Counted from the first letter of the stretch, positions 46,131-55,646 are shown. The stretch: DNA of 64,000 nt from Bog-756 sp963778165 (GCA_963778165.1 CAVZTE010000004.1:62001-126000), one strand, 5' to 3'. Translations and numbers: made by a program. Notes: a model not told the origin generated them from the letters alone.

Positions 46131-47448
46131 CCATGGCGGCTTCCGAGGCGACCTCGAGCGTGTGTTCCAGCTCTGCTCCCCCGTGGGCCATCGAGGGGAA
46201 CGCCACCTCGTAGGGCCCCGGTGCCAACGCCACACCACGGTCCAGCATCGATCGGAACAACCGGGGGTAGAGGCCGGTGGCGGCCGAGGCCGCGGCGCCG
46301 TCGTAGTCGAGAACCGGGCCCGAGCCCACCGGCCGGAAGAACAGACCGAAGAGGGGGCCGACCACCGGGATCACCGCCTCGAGCTGGTGCCCGTCACCAT
46401 CGGTGGTCCCGGCCTTGAGCAGGGCCGTCGACAACACGTCGGCCAGGGTCGCCCCGAACCGAGCCACCCGGTCGGCGAGGGCGGTGTAGTCCGCACCGTC
46501 CACGGTCTCCAGCACGGCCAGCCCCGCCGCCGTGGCCAGCGGATTGCCCGACAGCGTCCCCGCCTGGTACACCGGGCCGCCCGGTGCCAGCACCGCCAGG
46601 ACATCGGGGCGACCACCGAAGGCCCCGACCGGCAGGCCACCCCCGATGACCTTCCCGAAGCACCACAGGTCGGGACGGACGCCCGACCATCCCGAGGCCC
46701 CACCCTCCCCGAGCCGGAAGCCCGTGATGACCTCGTCGAAGATCAGCAGGGCGCCGGCGTCGTCGCAGGCCGCCCGCAGCCCCTGGAGAAAACCGGCGGT
46801 GGGGGCCACCAGGCCCATGTTGGCCGCCACCGCCTCGACGATGACGCAGGCCACCCGGTCGTCGAGCTCGGGCACCTGGTTGTAGGGAGCAACCATGGTG
46901 TCGGATACCGCTCCGGGCGGCACCCCGGCGGAGTCGGGCAGGCCCAGGGTGGCGACACCACTGCCCCCGCCGGCCAGCAGGCCGTCGGAGTGCCCGTGGT
47001 AGCAACCGGCGAACTTGATGATCCGCGACCGCCCGGTGAATCCCCGGGCCGCCCGCACCGCACTCATGGCCGCCTCGGTCCCCGACGACACCAGGCGGAC
47101 CTGGCCCACCCCCTCGACCCGGGAGCAGATGGCTTCGGCCAGGAGCACCTCGCCTTCGGTGGGGGCACCGAAGGTGGTCCCACCGGCCGCGGCCGCGGTG
47201 ACTGCCTCCACCACCGAGGGGTGGGCGTGCCCGAGGAGCGAGGCGCCGTAGGACTGGACGAAGTCGAGCAACCGGTTGCCGTCGGCGTCCCAGACGTAGG
47301 CCCCTTGGCCCCGGGTCACGAAGTAGGGGTGGCCGCCCACCGAGCGGAACGACCGCACCGGCGAGTTCACCCCTCCGGGGATCACCCGGCAGGCCCGTTC
47401 GAACAGCGCCTCCGAAGCCGGGCGCTCAACCGACTTGCCCTCAGCCAC
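46114..47448 (-). CDS. hemL: Glutamate-1-semialdehyde 2,1-aminomutase
   Basis: PLP enzyme making 5-aminolevulinate in the C5 pathway. The 444-residue protein has IPGGVNSPVRSFRSVGG near the N-terminus, GTEAAMSAVRAARGFTGR, DEVITGFRLGEGG and the PLP Lys in CFGKVIGGGLPVGAFGG. Length is normal. Its start overlaps the hemB stop by eight bases. Confidence 0.97.
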   Translation of the reverse strand: MAEGKSVERPASEALFERACRVIPGGVNSPVRSFRSVGGHPYFVTRGQGAYVWDADGNRLLDFVQSYGASLLGHAHPSVVEAVTAAAAGGTTFGAPTEGEVLLAEAICSRVEGVGQVRLVSSGTEAAMSAVRAARGFTGRSRIIKFAGCYHGHSDGLLAGGGSGVATLGLPDSAGVPPGAVSDTMVAPYNQVPELDDRVACVIVEAVAANMGLVAPTAGFLQGLRAACDDAGALLIFDEVITGFRLGEGGASGWSGVRPDLWCFGKVIGGGLPVGAFGGRPDVLAVLAPGGPVYQAGTLSGNPLATAAGLAVLETVDGADYTALADRVARFGATLADVLSTALLKAGTTDGDGHQLEAVIPVVGPLFGLFFRPVGSGPVLDYDGAAASAATGLYPRLFRSMLDRGVALAPGPYEVAFPSMAHGGAELEHTLEVASEAAMDAFSD

Positions 47449-48478
47449 CCAGCACCTCGGCCACCTCGCCGGCGAAGTAGGTCACCACGAAGTCGGCCCC
47501 GGCCCGCTTCACCGCGGTCAGCTGCTCCAGGGCCACGCCGGGCCCGTCGATCCAACCCTGGGCCGCGGCCGCCTTGACCATGGCGTACTCGCCGCTCACG
47601 TGATAGGCGGCCACCGGGACGTCGAAGGCGCTGCGCACCGCGGCGATCACGTCCAAATAGGTGAGGGCCGGCTTGACCATGACCATGTCGGCACCCTCGG
47701 CCACATCGAGGGCCACCTCGGCCAGGGCCTCCCGGCGGTTGCCCGGGTCCTGTTGATAGCCCTTCCGGTCTCCGCCGTCGGCGATGGCCACCCCGGCGGC
47801 GTCGCGGAACGGCCCGTACAGCGCCGAGGCGTATTTGGCCGCATAGGCCAGGATGGCCGTGTCCCGGAAGCCGGACCGGTCCAGGCCGGCCCGGATGGCG
47901 CCCACCTGTCCGTCCATCATCCCGCTGGGAGCGATGACGTCGGCGCCCGCGGTGGCCTGGGCCACGGCCAGCTCCACATAGAGCGGGAGGGTGGCGTCGT
48001 TGTCCACCTGGCCGGTGACCGGGTCCACCACGCCGCAGTGGCCGTGGTCGGTGAACTCGTCGAGGCAACAGTCGGCCATCACCACCACCGAGTCCCCCAC
48101 GGCGTCGCGCACCGAGGCCAGGGCCCGCTGGGTGATCCCGTCGGGCCGGGCCGCCGCCGACCCGGTGGGATCCTTGTCCTCGGGGCGCGGCACCCCGAAC
48201 AGGATGACGCCCGGGACCCCGAGGGCAGCCAGGCGCTTGACCTCGACGGCCACCGAGTCGACCGTGTGCTGGACCACGCCGGGCAGGGACCCGACCGGTC
48301 GGGGATCCGCCAACCCGTCGGCCACGAACAACGGAGCCACCAGGTCGTCCGGGCTCAAACGGGTCTCGGCCACCAGCCGCCGCAGGGCGGGGCTCCTCCG
48401 CAACCGGCGGAGCCGGGTGGTGGGGAACCCGGCCGGCCGGCGGGACGATCCGGCGCCGGTTGCGAATTCACTCGACAC
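47441..48478 (-). CDS. hemB: Delta-aminolevulinic acid dehydratase (porphobilinogen synthase)
   Basis: Condenses two 5-aminolevulinates to porphobilinogen. The 345-residue product has the Cys-rich metal site MADCCLDEFTDHGHCG (a zinc-type site), KYASALYGPFRDA, and the Schiff-base Lys in MVMVKPALTYLD. GTG 48478 is chosen, giving MSSEFATGAGSSRR; the longer open frame upstream lies in hemD. Eleven bases separate it from the hemD stop. Confidence 0.95.
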   Translation of the reverse strand: MSSEFATGAGSSRRPAGFPTTRLRRLRRSPALRRLVAETRLSPDDLVAPLFVADGLADPRPVGSLPGVVQHTVDSVAVEVKRLAALGVPGVILFGVPRPEDKDPTGSAAARPDGITQRALASVRDAVGDSVVVMADCCLDEFTDHGHCGVVDPVTGQVDNDATLPLYVELAVAQATAGADVIAPSGMMDGQVGAIRAGLDRSGFRDTAILAYAAKYASALYGPFRDAAGVAIADGGDRKGYQQDPGNRREALAEVALDVAEGADMVMVKPALTYLDVIAAVRSAFDVPVAAYHVSGEYAMVKAAAAQGWIDGPGVALEQLTAVKRAGADFVVTYFAGEVAEVLGG

Positions 48479-48489
48479 GGTCAACCAGC

Positions 48490-49299
48490 CTACGGGGTGG
48501 CGGCCGGCCTGTGACCGCCGCTGGCGGCCGGGCCGTCGCCCAGAGCGGCCAGCACCGCCTCCACCAGACCGTCGATGGTGTGGGGGTCGGCCTCGGCGGC
48601 CACCTCCAACCCCAGGGACCGGGCCGAGCCCGAGGTGACCGGTCCGATCGAGACCACCACCGGTGGCACCCGGGCCGGGCCCAGCAGCTCGGCAGTGCGC
48701 TCGACGGTCGACGAGGAGGTGAAGGCGATGGCGTCCGCCCGCTGGGCCGCGGCCACCGCCTCGGCGTCCGGCCGGCCGGCCACAGTGCGGTAGACCACCA
48801 CCTCGTCCACCTGCCATCCCTTGGCCCGCAAGGTCGGGGCCAGAGCGCCCCGCACCGTCTCGGCCCGCGGGAACAGCACCGTGCCGCGGCCATCTCCACC
48901 CGACCCCGGCTCGGCGGCCGGAAACGCTTCGGCCAGGGCCTCGGACACCGCCCGGCCGGGAACCAGGTCGACGGGGAAACCCGACTCCTGCAGCGTGCGG
49001 GCCGTTCCGGCGCCCACGGCCGCCCACCGGACCGTGCCGGGCACGGTGCGATCGCCGACGGCGGCCAGTAGGCGGGACACGGCGTTGGGGGAGGTCACGG
49101 CCACCCAGCCGTACCCTCCGGCCACCAGCCTCACCACGGCGTCGGAAAGGGCCGCCCCACCATCGTCGGGCTCCACCACCTCGATGACCGGGAGCTCGAC
49201 CACCTCCGCCCCCAGCCGGGCCAGCCGCTCGACCAGCTCCGAGCTCTGGGAGCGGGTCCGGGTCACCACCACGCTGCGCCCGGAGAGCGGCGGGGTCAC
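48490..49299 (-). CDS. hemD: Uroporphyrinogen-III synthase
   Basis: Closes hydroxymethylbilane into uroporphyrinogen III with ring-D inversion. The 269-residue, poorly conserved protein has the expected two-domain pattern: VVVTRTRSQSSELVERL at the start, VAVTSPNAVSRLL, LFPRAETVRGALAP and DAIAFTSSSTVERTAELL. It is separate from cobA here, whereas many actinobacteria fuse the two. GTG 49299 overlaps the cobA stop by four bases. Confidence 0.92.
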   Translation of the reverse strand: MTPPLSGRSVVVTRTRSQSSELVERLARLGAEVVELPVIEVVEPDDGGAALSDAVVRLVAGGYGWVAVTSPNAVSRLLAAVGDRTVPGTVRWAAVGAGTARTLQESGFPVDLVPGRAVSEALAEAFPAAEPGSGGDGRGTVLFPRAETVRGALAPTLRAKGWQVDEVVVYRTVAGRPDAEAVAAAQRADAIAFTSSSTVERTAELLGPARVPPVVVSIGPVTSGSARSLGLEVAAEADPHTIDGLVEAVLAALGDGPAASGGHRPAATP

Positions 49300-50030
49300 G
49301 GCAGGGGTGGCCGCGGCTCGGTGGAGCCGAGCTCCAACCCGGCCACCGGTCCGATCACGATGACGGCCGGAGCCGGCAGGTCGACCGAGGCCAGCTCGCT
49401 CAGGGTCGACCGCACCACCCGCTGGCTGGCCGTCGTGCCCCAGTGCACCACCGCCACCGGGGTGTCGGCCGGGCGGCCGCTGGCCAGGAGCTCGTCGGCG
49501 ATGGTCTCCCGCCCGGACATGCCCATCAGCACCACCAGCGTGCCCCCGGCCCGTCCCAGGGCGTCCCAGTCGACCCGCTCGGTAGCCGACCCTTGCCCCA
49601 CGTGGCCGGTCACCACCGTCACCGACGAGGCCAGCCCCCGGTGGGTGACCGGGATGCCGGCCGCGGCCGGAGCGGCGAAGGCCGAGCTGACCCCGGGCAC
49701 CACTTCGTACTCCACCCCGGCCGCTTGCAGGGCCTCGGCCTCCTCGCCGCCCCGACCGAACACGAAGGGATCGCCGCCCTTCAGCCGGACCACCCGGCGG
49801 CCCGACCGGCCGTGCTCGATGAGCCGGGCGTTGATCTCGGACTGGAGGGCGGAGGTCCCGGGGCTCTTCCCCACGTCGATGAGCTCGGCGCCCGGCGGGG
49901 CCAGGTCCAGAAGCTCGTGGCCGATCAACCGGTCGTAGATGACCACGTCGGCCCGCCCCAGCAGCTCGGCGCCGCGCACCGTCAACAGGCCCGGATCGCC
50001 GGGCCCCGCGCCGATCAGGGACACGCTCAT
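49296..50030 (-). CDS. cobA: Uroporphyrinogen-III C-methyltransferase
   Basis: SAM-dependent methylation giving precorrin-2, the branch to siroheme and cobalamin. The 244-residue protein has VSLIGAGPGDPGLLTVRGAE (3-22), VRLKGGDPFVFGRGGEEAEAL and the VPGVSSAFAAPAAAGIPVTH block, all standard for SUMT. No CysG-type dehydrogenase/chelatase domain is attached or adjacent. Overlaps hemC and hemD by four bases on each side. Confidence 0.95.
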   Translation of the reverse strand: MSVSLIGAGPGDPGLLTVRGAELLGRADVVIYDRLIGHELLDLAPPGAELIDVGKSPGTSALQSEINARLIEHGRSGRRVVRLKGGDPFVFGRGGEEAEALQAAGVEYEVVPGVSSAFAAPAAAGIPVTHRGLASSVTVVTGHVGQGSATERVDWDALGRAGGTLVVLMGMSGRETIADELLASGRPADTPVAVVHWGTTASQRVVRSTLSELASVDLPAPAVIVIGPVAGLELGSTEPRPPLP

Positions 50031-51034
50031 GGCCGCGCCGCCGTCGGTCGTCCCGGGTCGTGGCCGGCCGGCATGGGAACCCAGTCACCGAGGTCACGCC
50101 CTCCGGCCTCGTCGAGGAGGTACCGGGCCACGGACCGTCCCACCTCCTCGGGACGGTCCCCGGTGTGCTCATGTCGCAGGACCACCGTGCCGTCGCCCGA
50201 GGCCAACAGGCCCCGCAGGGTGACGGCGGTTCCGGCCGGCGGCTCGCCGGAACCGTCGCCGGTAACCGAAGGTTGGGCGTAGGCCCCGACCGGCAGGGTG
50301 CACCCACCGCCCAACTCGGCCAGGAAGGCCCGCTCCGCCGAGACCAACGAGCGGGTCCCGGGGTCATCGATGGTGGCCAGGGCCTCCCGGGTGTCGGTAT
50401 CGGCGGTGCGGCACTCCACGGCCAAGGCCCCTTGCCCCACCTGGGGGAGCATGGTCTCGGGCTCGAGCACCTCCACCTCCGCTCCCGGCGGAGCCGACCA
50501 TTCCAGGCGGTCGAGGCCGGCCTTGGCCACCACCACGGCCCGGACCGCCCCCTCCCCTACCCGGCCCAGCCGGGTGGCCAGGTTCCCGCGCAGGCCGGTG
50601 AAGGTCAGATCGGGCCGGAGGTTGGCCAGCTGGGCCCGCCGCCGGGCCGACCCGGTGGCGATGGTGGATCCGGCCGGCAGGTTGTCGAGGCGGGCCCCGA
50701 CCAGGACGTCCCGGGGGTCGGCCCGCTCGGGGAACGCCGCCAGGGTCAGGCCGGGCACGCCCAGCTCGGCCGAGGCCGGAAGGTCCTTGGCCGAGTGGAC
50801 CGCCGCATCGGCCCGTCCCGAGACCACGGCCGCCTGCACCTCTTTGGCGAAGACGCCCTGACCGCCGATCCGGTCGAGGGGAATGTCCAGCCTGCGGTCG
50901 CCCACGGTCTCCACCATCACCAGGGAGGTCTCGAGCCCGTGCCGGCCGAGGAGCTCGGCCACCCGATGGGCCTGCCACAGGGCCAGGGGCGAGCTCCGGG
51001 TGGCCAACCGGAGCACGGACCGTTCGCTCACCAC
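50027..51034 (-). CDS. hemC: Porphobilinogen deaminase (hydroxymethylbilane synthase)
   Basis: Polymerises four porphobilinogens on a dipyrromethane cofactor. The 335-residue product has LRLATRSSPLALWQAHRVAE (9-28), AAVHSAKDLPAS with the catalytic Asp region, and LGGGCTLPVGAYA whose Cys attaches the cofactor. It starts 40 bases after hemA. GTG 51034 and the adjacent GTG 51031 are equally possible. Confidence 0.96.
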   Translation of the reverse strand: MVSERSVLRLATRSSPLALWQAHRVAELLGRHGLETSLVMVETVGDRRLDIPLDRIGGQGVFAKEVQAAVVSGRADAAVHSAKDLPASAELGVPGLTLAAFPERADPRDVLVGARLDNLPAGSTIATGSARRRAQLANLRPDLTFTGLRGNLATRLGRVGEGAVRAVVVAKAGLDRLEWSAPPGAEVEVLEPETMLPQVGQGALAVECRTADTDTREALATIDDPGTRSLVSAERAFLAELGGGCTLPVGAYAQPSVTGDGSGEPPAGTAVTLRGLLASGDGTVVLRHEHTGDRPEEVGRSVARYLLDEAGGRDLGDWVPMPAGHDPGRPTAARP

Positions 51035-51074
51035 GGATCCCGCCCGGTCACCGCAGACTCCGCCGGGCCACCGG

Positions 51075-52358
51075 CTACAGATCGAACAGTGTTCGGAGCG
51101 CTTCCACCAGCCGCTCCCCCCTGGGTGTTCCCGCAGCGTCCTTGAGGGCCACGGTCGGCTGATGGAGCAGCTTGGCCACCATGGCCCTGGTCACGGCGTC
51201 GACCTGTTCCCACTCCGCTTCGGACAGGTCGGACCGCTTGGCCCGCTGCCGCTCGAACTCGGAGTGACGCGCCTCTTCCACCCGGGCCCGGAGGGCCGAC
51301 ACCATGGGAGCGGCGTTGCGGGCCCGGGACGCCACCCGGTACCGCTCGACCTCGTCGGTGACGATGCGGTTGGCCTCGGCCACCTCGCCCTCTCGGCCGG
51401 ACAGGGCCTCGGATACCGCAGCGCGCAGCACGTCCATGTCCAACAGGGCCAGCCCGGGTAGGTCGGCCGCCGAGGGCTCCACGTTGCGGGGCACTCCGAG
51501 GTCCACCACCAACAGGGGCGACCCGGCCTCCCGGTCGGCCACGGCCGACTCCAGCATGGGGCGGTCGATGACCGGGTGGGCCGTGCCCACCGAGGCGAAG
51601 ACCACATCGGAGGAGGCCAGCAGCCCCGGCAGATCGTCGAGGGCGGCGGTGCCGGCCCGGGCGGCTTCCTCTTCGGGCAGGCCGGCCAGCAACTCCTCGG
51701 CCCGGTCCACCGTGCGGTTGGCCACCACCACACTGGAGGTGCCCTGGCCCGCCAGGGCCTGGGTCACCCCCTCGCCCATCTCACCGGCCCCGACCACCAG
51801 CACCCGGGCCCCGGCCAGCCCACCGGTACGGTGCCGTCCGGCCAGGGCCACCGCCCCGTGGGACAGCGAGGTGATGCCCCGGCCGATGGCGGTCTCCGAC
51901 CGGACCCGCTTGCCGGTCTCCACCGCATGGCGGAACAGGGCGGCCAACACCGGCCCCGACACCTCTTCGGCCCGGGCCCGCTCCCAGGCCCGCCGGACCT
52001 GGCCCAGGACCTCGGACTCGCCCAGAACCGCCGAGTCCAGCCCGGAGGCCACCGAGAAGAGGTGGTTGGTCACGTCGTCGTCGAAGCGCACGGTCAGGTG
52101 ATCGACCAGGGTGTCGACGGGACTGCCGCTGATGGTGGCCAGAAACTCCTGGAGTTCGGCCACGCCATCGTGGAACCGCTCGACGACGGCGTATACCTCG
52201 GTGCGGAGACAGGTGGACAGGATGACCGCCTCGGACAGGTTGGACTGGTCCCGCAGCCGGCCCAGGGCCTTGGGCAGCGCACTGTCGGTTACCGCCACCC
52301 GCTCCAGCAGGTCCAGCGGCGAGTGCCGCTGCTCCAACCCCACCACGATCACCGACAC
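51075..52358 (-). CDS. hemA: Glutamyl-tRNA reductase
   Basis: First committed enzyme of tetrapyrrole synthesis, reducing glutamyl-tRNA to glutamate-1-semialdehyde with NADPH. The 427-residue protein has the active-site Cys50 in ILSTCLRTEVYAV (most homologues read STCNRTE), GESEVLGQVRRAWE, VLVVGAGEMGEGV for NADPH, and a C-terminal dimerisation helix. It is the first gene of hemA-hemC-cobA-hemD-hemB-hemL. The 165-bp gap between rex and hemA (52359-52523) should hold its promoter, but I see no clear TANNNT/start pairing. Confidence 0.96.
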   Translation of the reverse strand: MSVIVVGLEQRHSPLDLLERVAVTDSALPKALGRLRDQSNLSEAVILSTCLRTEVYAVVERFHDGVAELQEFLATISGSPVDTLVDHLTVRFDDDVTNHLFSVASGLDSAVLGESEVLGQVRRAWERARAEEVSGPVLAALFRHAVETGKRVRSETAIGRGITSLSHGAVALAGRHRTGGLAGARVLVVGAGEMGEGVTQALAGQGTSSVVVANRTVDRAEELLAGLPEEEAARAGTAALDDLPGLLASSDVVFASVGTAHPVIDRPMLESAVADREAGSPLLVVDLGVPRNVEPSAADLPGLALLDMDVLRAAVSEALSGREGEVAEANRIVTDEVERYRVASRARNAAPMVSALRARVEEARHSEFERQRAKRSDLSEAEWEQVDAVTRAMVAKLLHQPTVALKDAAGTPRGERLVEALRTLFDL

Positions 52359-52523
52359 CGGGTCACCCTCGCACCGTCACTACCGCCGGGTGACCCCGGC
52401 CGCCCCCGTCGAAGGAGCAGGCGATCCCCTCGGGGGGACAGGGTATCGACGACATCCACCCCCCAAGCGTAGGGCGCGCCGACCGGTTTCCACACTTCGC
52501 GCCCGCCCCGCCCCAGGGCCGGC

Positions 52524-53270
52524 TCATTCCGAGGAGCCCCGGGTCAGCCCGATGGAGCGGATGATCGGCATGTGGCCACCAGCGGCGTCGGCCATGCGCG
52601 ACTGGTAGAAGCTGATCACCTGCAGCTCGATGCTCAGGTCGACGTAGCGGAGCAACACGTCAGGAGGTACCTCGAGGACCCGGGGGGCGAAGTTGAGGAT
52701 GGAACGGACCCCGACGCCGATCATCAGGTCGGCCACCCGTTGGGCCACCGTGGGCGGCGTGGTGATGACCCCGATGGCCAGCGGCACCTCGGAGGCGATG
52801 AGCGCCAGGTCGTCGAGGTGGCGCACCTCCACCTCATCCACCCGCTGGCCGATGATGTCGGGGTCGGTGTCCAACAGGGCGGTGACGTGGAAGTTGCGGG
52901 CGGCGAAGCCCTGCGAGCCGGCCAGGGCCCGACCGAGGTTCCCGATGCCGGCGATCACCACCGGCCACTCCCGGTCCAGGCCCAGCTGGCGGTCGATCTG
53001 CTCGATCAGGAAGGCGGCGTCGTAACCGGCGCCCCGGGTGCCGAACGAGCCCAACAAGGAGAGGTCCTTGCGCACCTTGGCCGCATTGACCTGGGCCGCC
53101 GAGGCCAGCAGCTCCGACGACACGGTGGTGGTGCCCGAGCGCAGCAGCTCCTCGAGGATGCGCTGGTAGACCGGCAGGCGGGCCACGGTGGCCTCGGGAA
53201 TCCTCCGGTGGCCCGGCCCCGAGGACCCGCCCCGGGGCCCGGACTTCGACAGGGGTAGCTCGGGCGGCAC
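52524..53270 (-). CDS. rex: Redox-sensing transcriptional repressor Rex
   Basis: NADH/NAD+-responsive repressor; NADH releases it from DNA, usually in front of respiratory and fermentation genes. The 248-residue protein has an N-terminal winged helix (YQRILEELLRSGTTTVSS, QVNAAKVRKDLSLLGSFGTR) and a Rossmann domain with VIAGIGNLGRALAG. The frame is open to 53687, but GTG 53270 is favoured because TACGAT (53278-53283 on the minus strand) lies seven bases upstream. Upstream of hemA, as in Streptomyces where rex and hem genes are clustered. Confidence 0.94.
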   Translation of the reverse strand: MPPELPLSKSGPRGGSSGPGHRRIPEATVARLPVYQRILEELLRSGTTTVSSELLASAAQVNAAKVRKDLSLLGSFGTRGAGYDAAFLIEQIDRQLGLDREWPVVIAGIGNLGRALAGSQGFAARNFHVTALLDTDPDIIGQRVDEVEVRHLDDLALIASEVPLAIGVITTPPTVAQRVADLMIGVGVRSILNFAPRVLEVPPDVLLRYVDLSIELQVISFYQSRMADAAGGHMPIIRSIGLTRGSSE

Positions 53271-53277
53271 GCTCCGG

Positions 53278-53283
53278 ATCGTA
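53278..53283 (-). promoter_or_regulatory. -10 box TACGAT giving a probable leaderless rex mRNA
   Basis: Minus-strand TACGAT, seven bases before GTG 53270. It decides the rex start among several in-frame candidates. Confidence 0.5.
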
Positions 53284-53340
53284 GGACCGGGGGCCTGTTG
53301 GCCGAAAGCCGAGGCCGGTGGCGCTACCGGGCCGGGTCGG

Positions 53341-54267
53341 TCACGAGCCGGGGTCGGCCATGGAAAGCACCAGCCTGGTGCCCACCTCCAGGTGGTAGAG
53401 GTCGGCGGCCGAACGGCGGTCACAGACCAGCGCCAACCGTCCGGCGCTGTCCACCAACAGGCCCAGCTCATCGAGGTCGAGCTCCCCGAAGGCCCGTACC
53501 CGGCGCACCGGGACCGGTGGGCGTCCGTCGTCGTCCCCCACCACCAGATGGACCATCCCGCCCAGGCCCAGGCCCAGCTCATCGACGGCATCGGCCCCCA
53601 GCCCCAGCTGGGCGTTCCCGAACCGGTCGATCGAGGCCACCGACACCTGGGCCACCGGGCCCCCCGGGGTCCGCTCGATCCGGTCACCGGCGCCAGGGGT
53701 GTTGGGCGCTGCCGGCACCAGGGTGGCGGGGTCGATGGCAGGCCCGAGCGCCCGGGGGTCGCCCCCCTGGGCCAGGTGCGCGGCGGCCGGGGCGAAGACG
53801 TCGCGACCGTCGAAGGTCGGCCCGGAGCCTTGCCGGGCTGCAGGACCGGCCGGCAGGTGCCCCGGGCCTGTGGCTCCGAGGCCTATGGCGGAGTCGGCAC
53901 CGCCATAGGCCGCCACCATCGGCGTCAGGAGCCCGTTGTCCGGGCCCACCAACCAGGTCGGTCGGCCCCGTCCAGCCTCTGGGTCGGATCCCCCGGAGGG
54001 GGTGTGGATGGCCACGGCCCGGCGCGCCGTGCCCACCCCGGGGTCGACCACGGCCAGCACCACCCCCGGGCCCAGGTAGGGGGCACCGCGAACGAGCATG
54101 GCCGCCCCGGCGGCCACGTCGAAGGGCGGGATCTGGTGGGAGAGGTCGATGACCGGCACCTGGGGCGCTGTGCGGTGGAGCACGGCGTGGACCACGCCCA
54201 CGAACTCGTCGGCCGTGCCGTAGTCGGAGAGGAAGTAGATGGCCGGCACCAGGGGCCGGTCGGTCAC
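53341..54267 (-). CDS. SAM hydrolase / SAM hydroxide adenosyltransferase (DUF62)
   Basis: Members of this family (fluorinase relatives) split S-adenosylmethionine with hydroxide into adenosine and methionine. The 308-residue protein shows IYFLSDYGTADEFVG, IDLSHQIPPFDVAAGAAML, VVDPGVGTARRAVA and GPDNGLLTPM, all diagnostic. FDGRDVFAPAAAHLA provides the Arg/His-containing block. A Gly/Ala/Pro-rich insert sits near 145-190. Its start overlaps the proC stop by four bases. Confidence 0.88.
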   Translation of the reverse strand: MTDRPLVPAIYFLSDYGTADEFVGVVHAVLHRTAPQVPVIDLSHQIPPFDVAAGAAMLVRGAPYLGPGVVLAVVDPGVGTARRAVAIHTPSGGSDPEAGRGRPTWLVGPDNGLLTPMVAAYGGADSAIGLGATGPGHLPAGPAARQGSGPTFDGRDVFAPAAAHLAQGGDPRALGPAIDPATLVPAAPNTPGAGDRIERTPGGPVAQVSVASIDRFGNAQLGLGADAVDELGLGLGGMVHLVVGDDDGRPPVPVRRVRAFGELDLDELGLLVDSAGRLALVCDRRSAADLYHLEVGTRLVLSMADPGS

Positions 54268-55055
54268 CGCCCGAGCTGCTTGGAGCGCTCGGTGGCGGCC
54301 GCCACCGCTTCGATGAACGCCGAACGCACCGCCTTGAACTCCAGGGTCCGCAGGGCCGCGGCGGTGGTCCCGGCCGGCGACGTCACGGCGGCCCGGAGCT
54401 CGCCCGGGTCATCGCCGGTCTCGGCCATCATCCGGGCCGACCCCAGGATGGTCCCGACCACCAGGTCCTGGCTGACCTGGCGGGTCAACCCGGCGGCCAC
54501 GCCCCCTTCGATCATGGCCTCGGCCACCAGAAAGATATACGCCGGTCCCGACCCCGACACTGCGGTGACCGCGTCCAGTTGGCGCTCGGGGACTCTGATG
54601 ACGGTGCCGACCGCCCCCAGGATCCCCTCGGCCCACTCGAGGTCGGCGGAGGTCGCCGCACTCCCTCCCGAGATGGCGGCCGTACCGCTCCCGACCAGGG
54701 ACGGGGTGTTGGGCATGGCTCGCACCACCACTCCACCGGGGCCGAATGCGGCCTCCAAGCGTGCCGTCGACAGCCCGGCCACGATGGACAGCACCCGGGT
54801 GATCCCCGAGGCCGCCAGGGTGCGCATGACCCCCTCGGCCACATCGGGCTTGACCGCCAGCAGGGCACCGTCGGCGGCGGCCGGCAGTTCCCACACGGCC
54901 AGTCCGGGGTGGGCTTCGGTCAAGAACTGGCGCCGGGCCGGGTCCGGGTCGCTCACCGCCAGCTCCTCGACCGGTGACCACCCACCGTCGATCAAGCCGG
55001 CCAGCAGGGCGGAACCCATCTTCCCACCCCCCACGACCAGCAACTTTGGTGCCAT
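54264..55055 (-). CDS. proC: Pyrroline-5-carboxylate reductase
   Basis: Last step of proline synthesis, NAD(P)H-dependent. The 263-residue protein has VVGGGKMGSALLAGLI (7-22), LAVKPDVAEGVM, RAMPNTPSLVGSGTAAISGG and AVSGSGPAYIFLVAEAM, the full family set. ATG 55055 is used, although no ribosome site is evident; the frame is open to 55196. Overlaps the DUF62 start. Confidence 0.95.
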   Translation of the reverse strand: MAPKLLVVGGGKMGSALLAGLIDGGWSPVEELAVSDPDPARRQFLTEAHPGLAVWELPAAADGALLAVKPDVAEGVMRTLAASGITRVLSIVAGLSTARLEAAFGPGGVVVRAMPNTPSLVGSGTAAISGGSAATSADLEWAEGILGAVGTVIRVPERQLDAVTAVSGSGPAYIFLVAEAMIEGGVAAGLTRQVSQDLVVGTILGSARMMAETGDDPGELRAAVTSPAGTTAAALRTLEFKAVRSAFIEAVAAATERSKQLGR

Positions 55056-55114
55056 GCCGGGAGACGCTACCAGCGGTCCGATGGCCGCCCGGAAGGCCGT
55101 GGACCGTGCTCGGA

Positions 55115-55633
55115 TCAGCCGGCGGCCATACGGGCCGACGGGGGCCGACGCCGGTAGCGGCCCTCGTAGCCGAGGGACATGGCCGTCGGGAAGCACTCGT
55201 CCGTGTAGGCCAGCGACGCCCCCATGATCCGGTCCAACTCCTCGTCGTCGATGCGCTCGGCCGGCACCCGGCCCACCAGGTAGACCGCCTCCTCGGGACC
55301 CAGGGCGAAGCTCATCCCCAGCAGCTCGGCGTTCTTCTTCAGCAGGTACTCCCAGGTGGCCTCGACGTTGGTCTCCGGCCCCGGCATGAACTGGGTCTCG
55401 TGGTGCAGGGTGCGCTGGCGCAGGGTCAGCCAGACCGTCACGAACTCCTTTTCGTCCCCGCGCAACCGCAGGTACCAGCGGGGGGCACCGGTGACCGGGT
55501 CCCCCCCGGGCTGGCGGTCGACGGCCACCACGGCCTCACCGGCCACCAGCTCCCGCTCGGCCCAGCCGTCGATCACGGCGCACACCGCCTGACGCTCGTC
55601 CGGTGTGAGCAGGCCGCTCCACCGGTCGGTCAT
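55115..55633 (-). CDS. YbjN-domain protein (Rv0487-like)
   Basis: A 172-residue protein with WYLRLRGDEKEFVTVWLTLR and LLKKNAELLGMSFALG, matching the YbjN/T3SS-chaperone-like fold family. In mycobacteria the equivalent gene (Rv0487) is also next to mshA, which supports the assignment. Biochemical function unknown. It begins 13 bases after the mshA stop and is probably cotranscribed. Confidence 0.78.
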   Translation of the reverse strand: MTDRWSGLLTPDERQAVCAVIDGWAERELVAGEAVVAVDRQPGGDPVTGAPRWYLRLRGDEKEFVTVWLTLRQRTLHHETQFMPGPETNVEATWEYLLKKNAELLGMSFALGPEEAVYLVGRVPAERIDDEELDRIMGASLAYTDECFPTAMSLGYEGRYRRRPPSARMAAG

Positions 55634-55646
55634 GGCCGCGGGCCGG

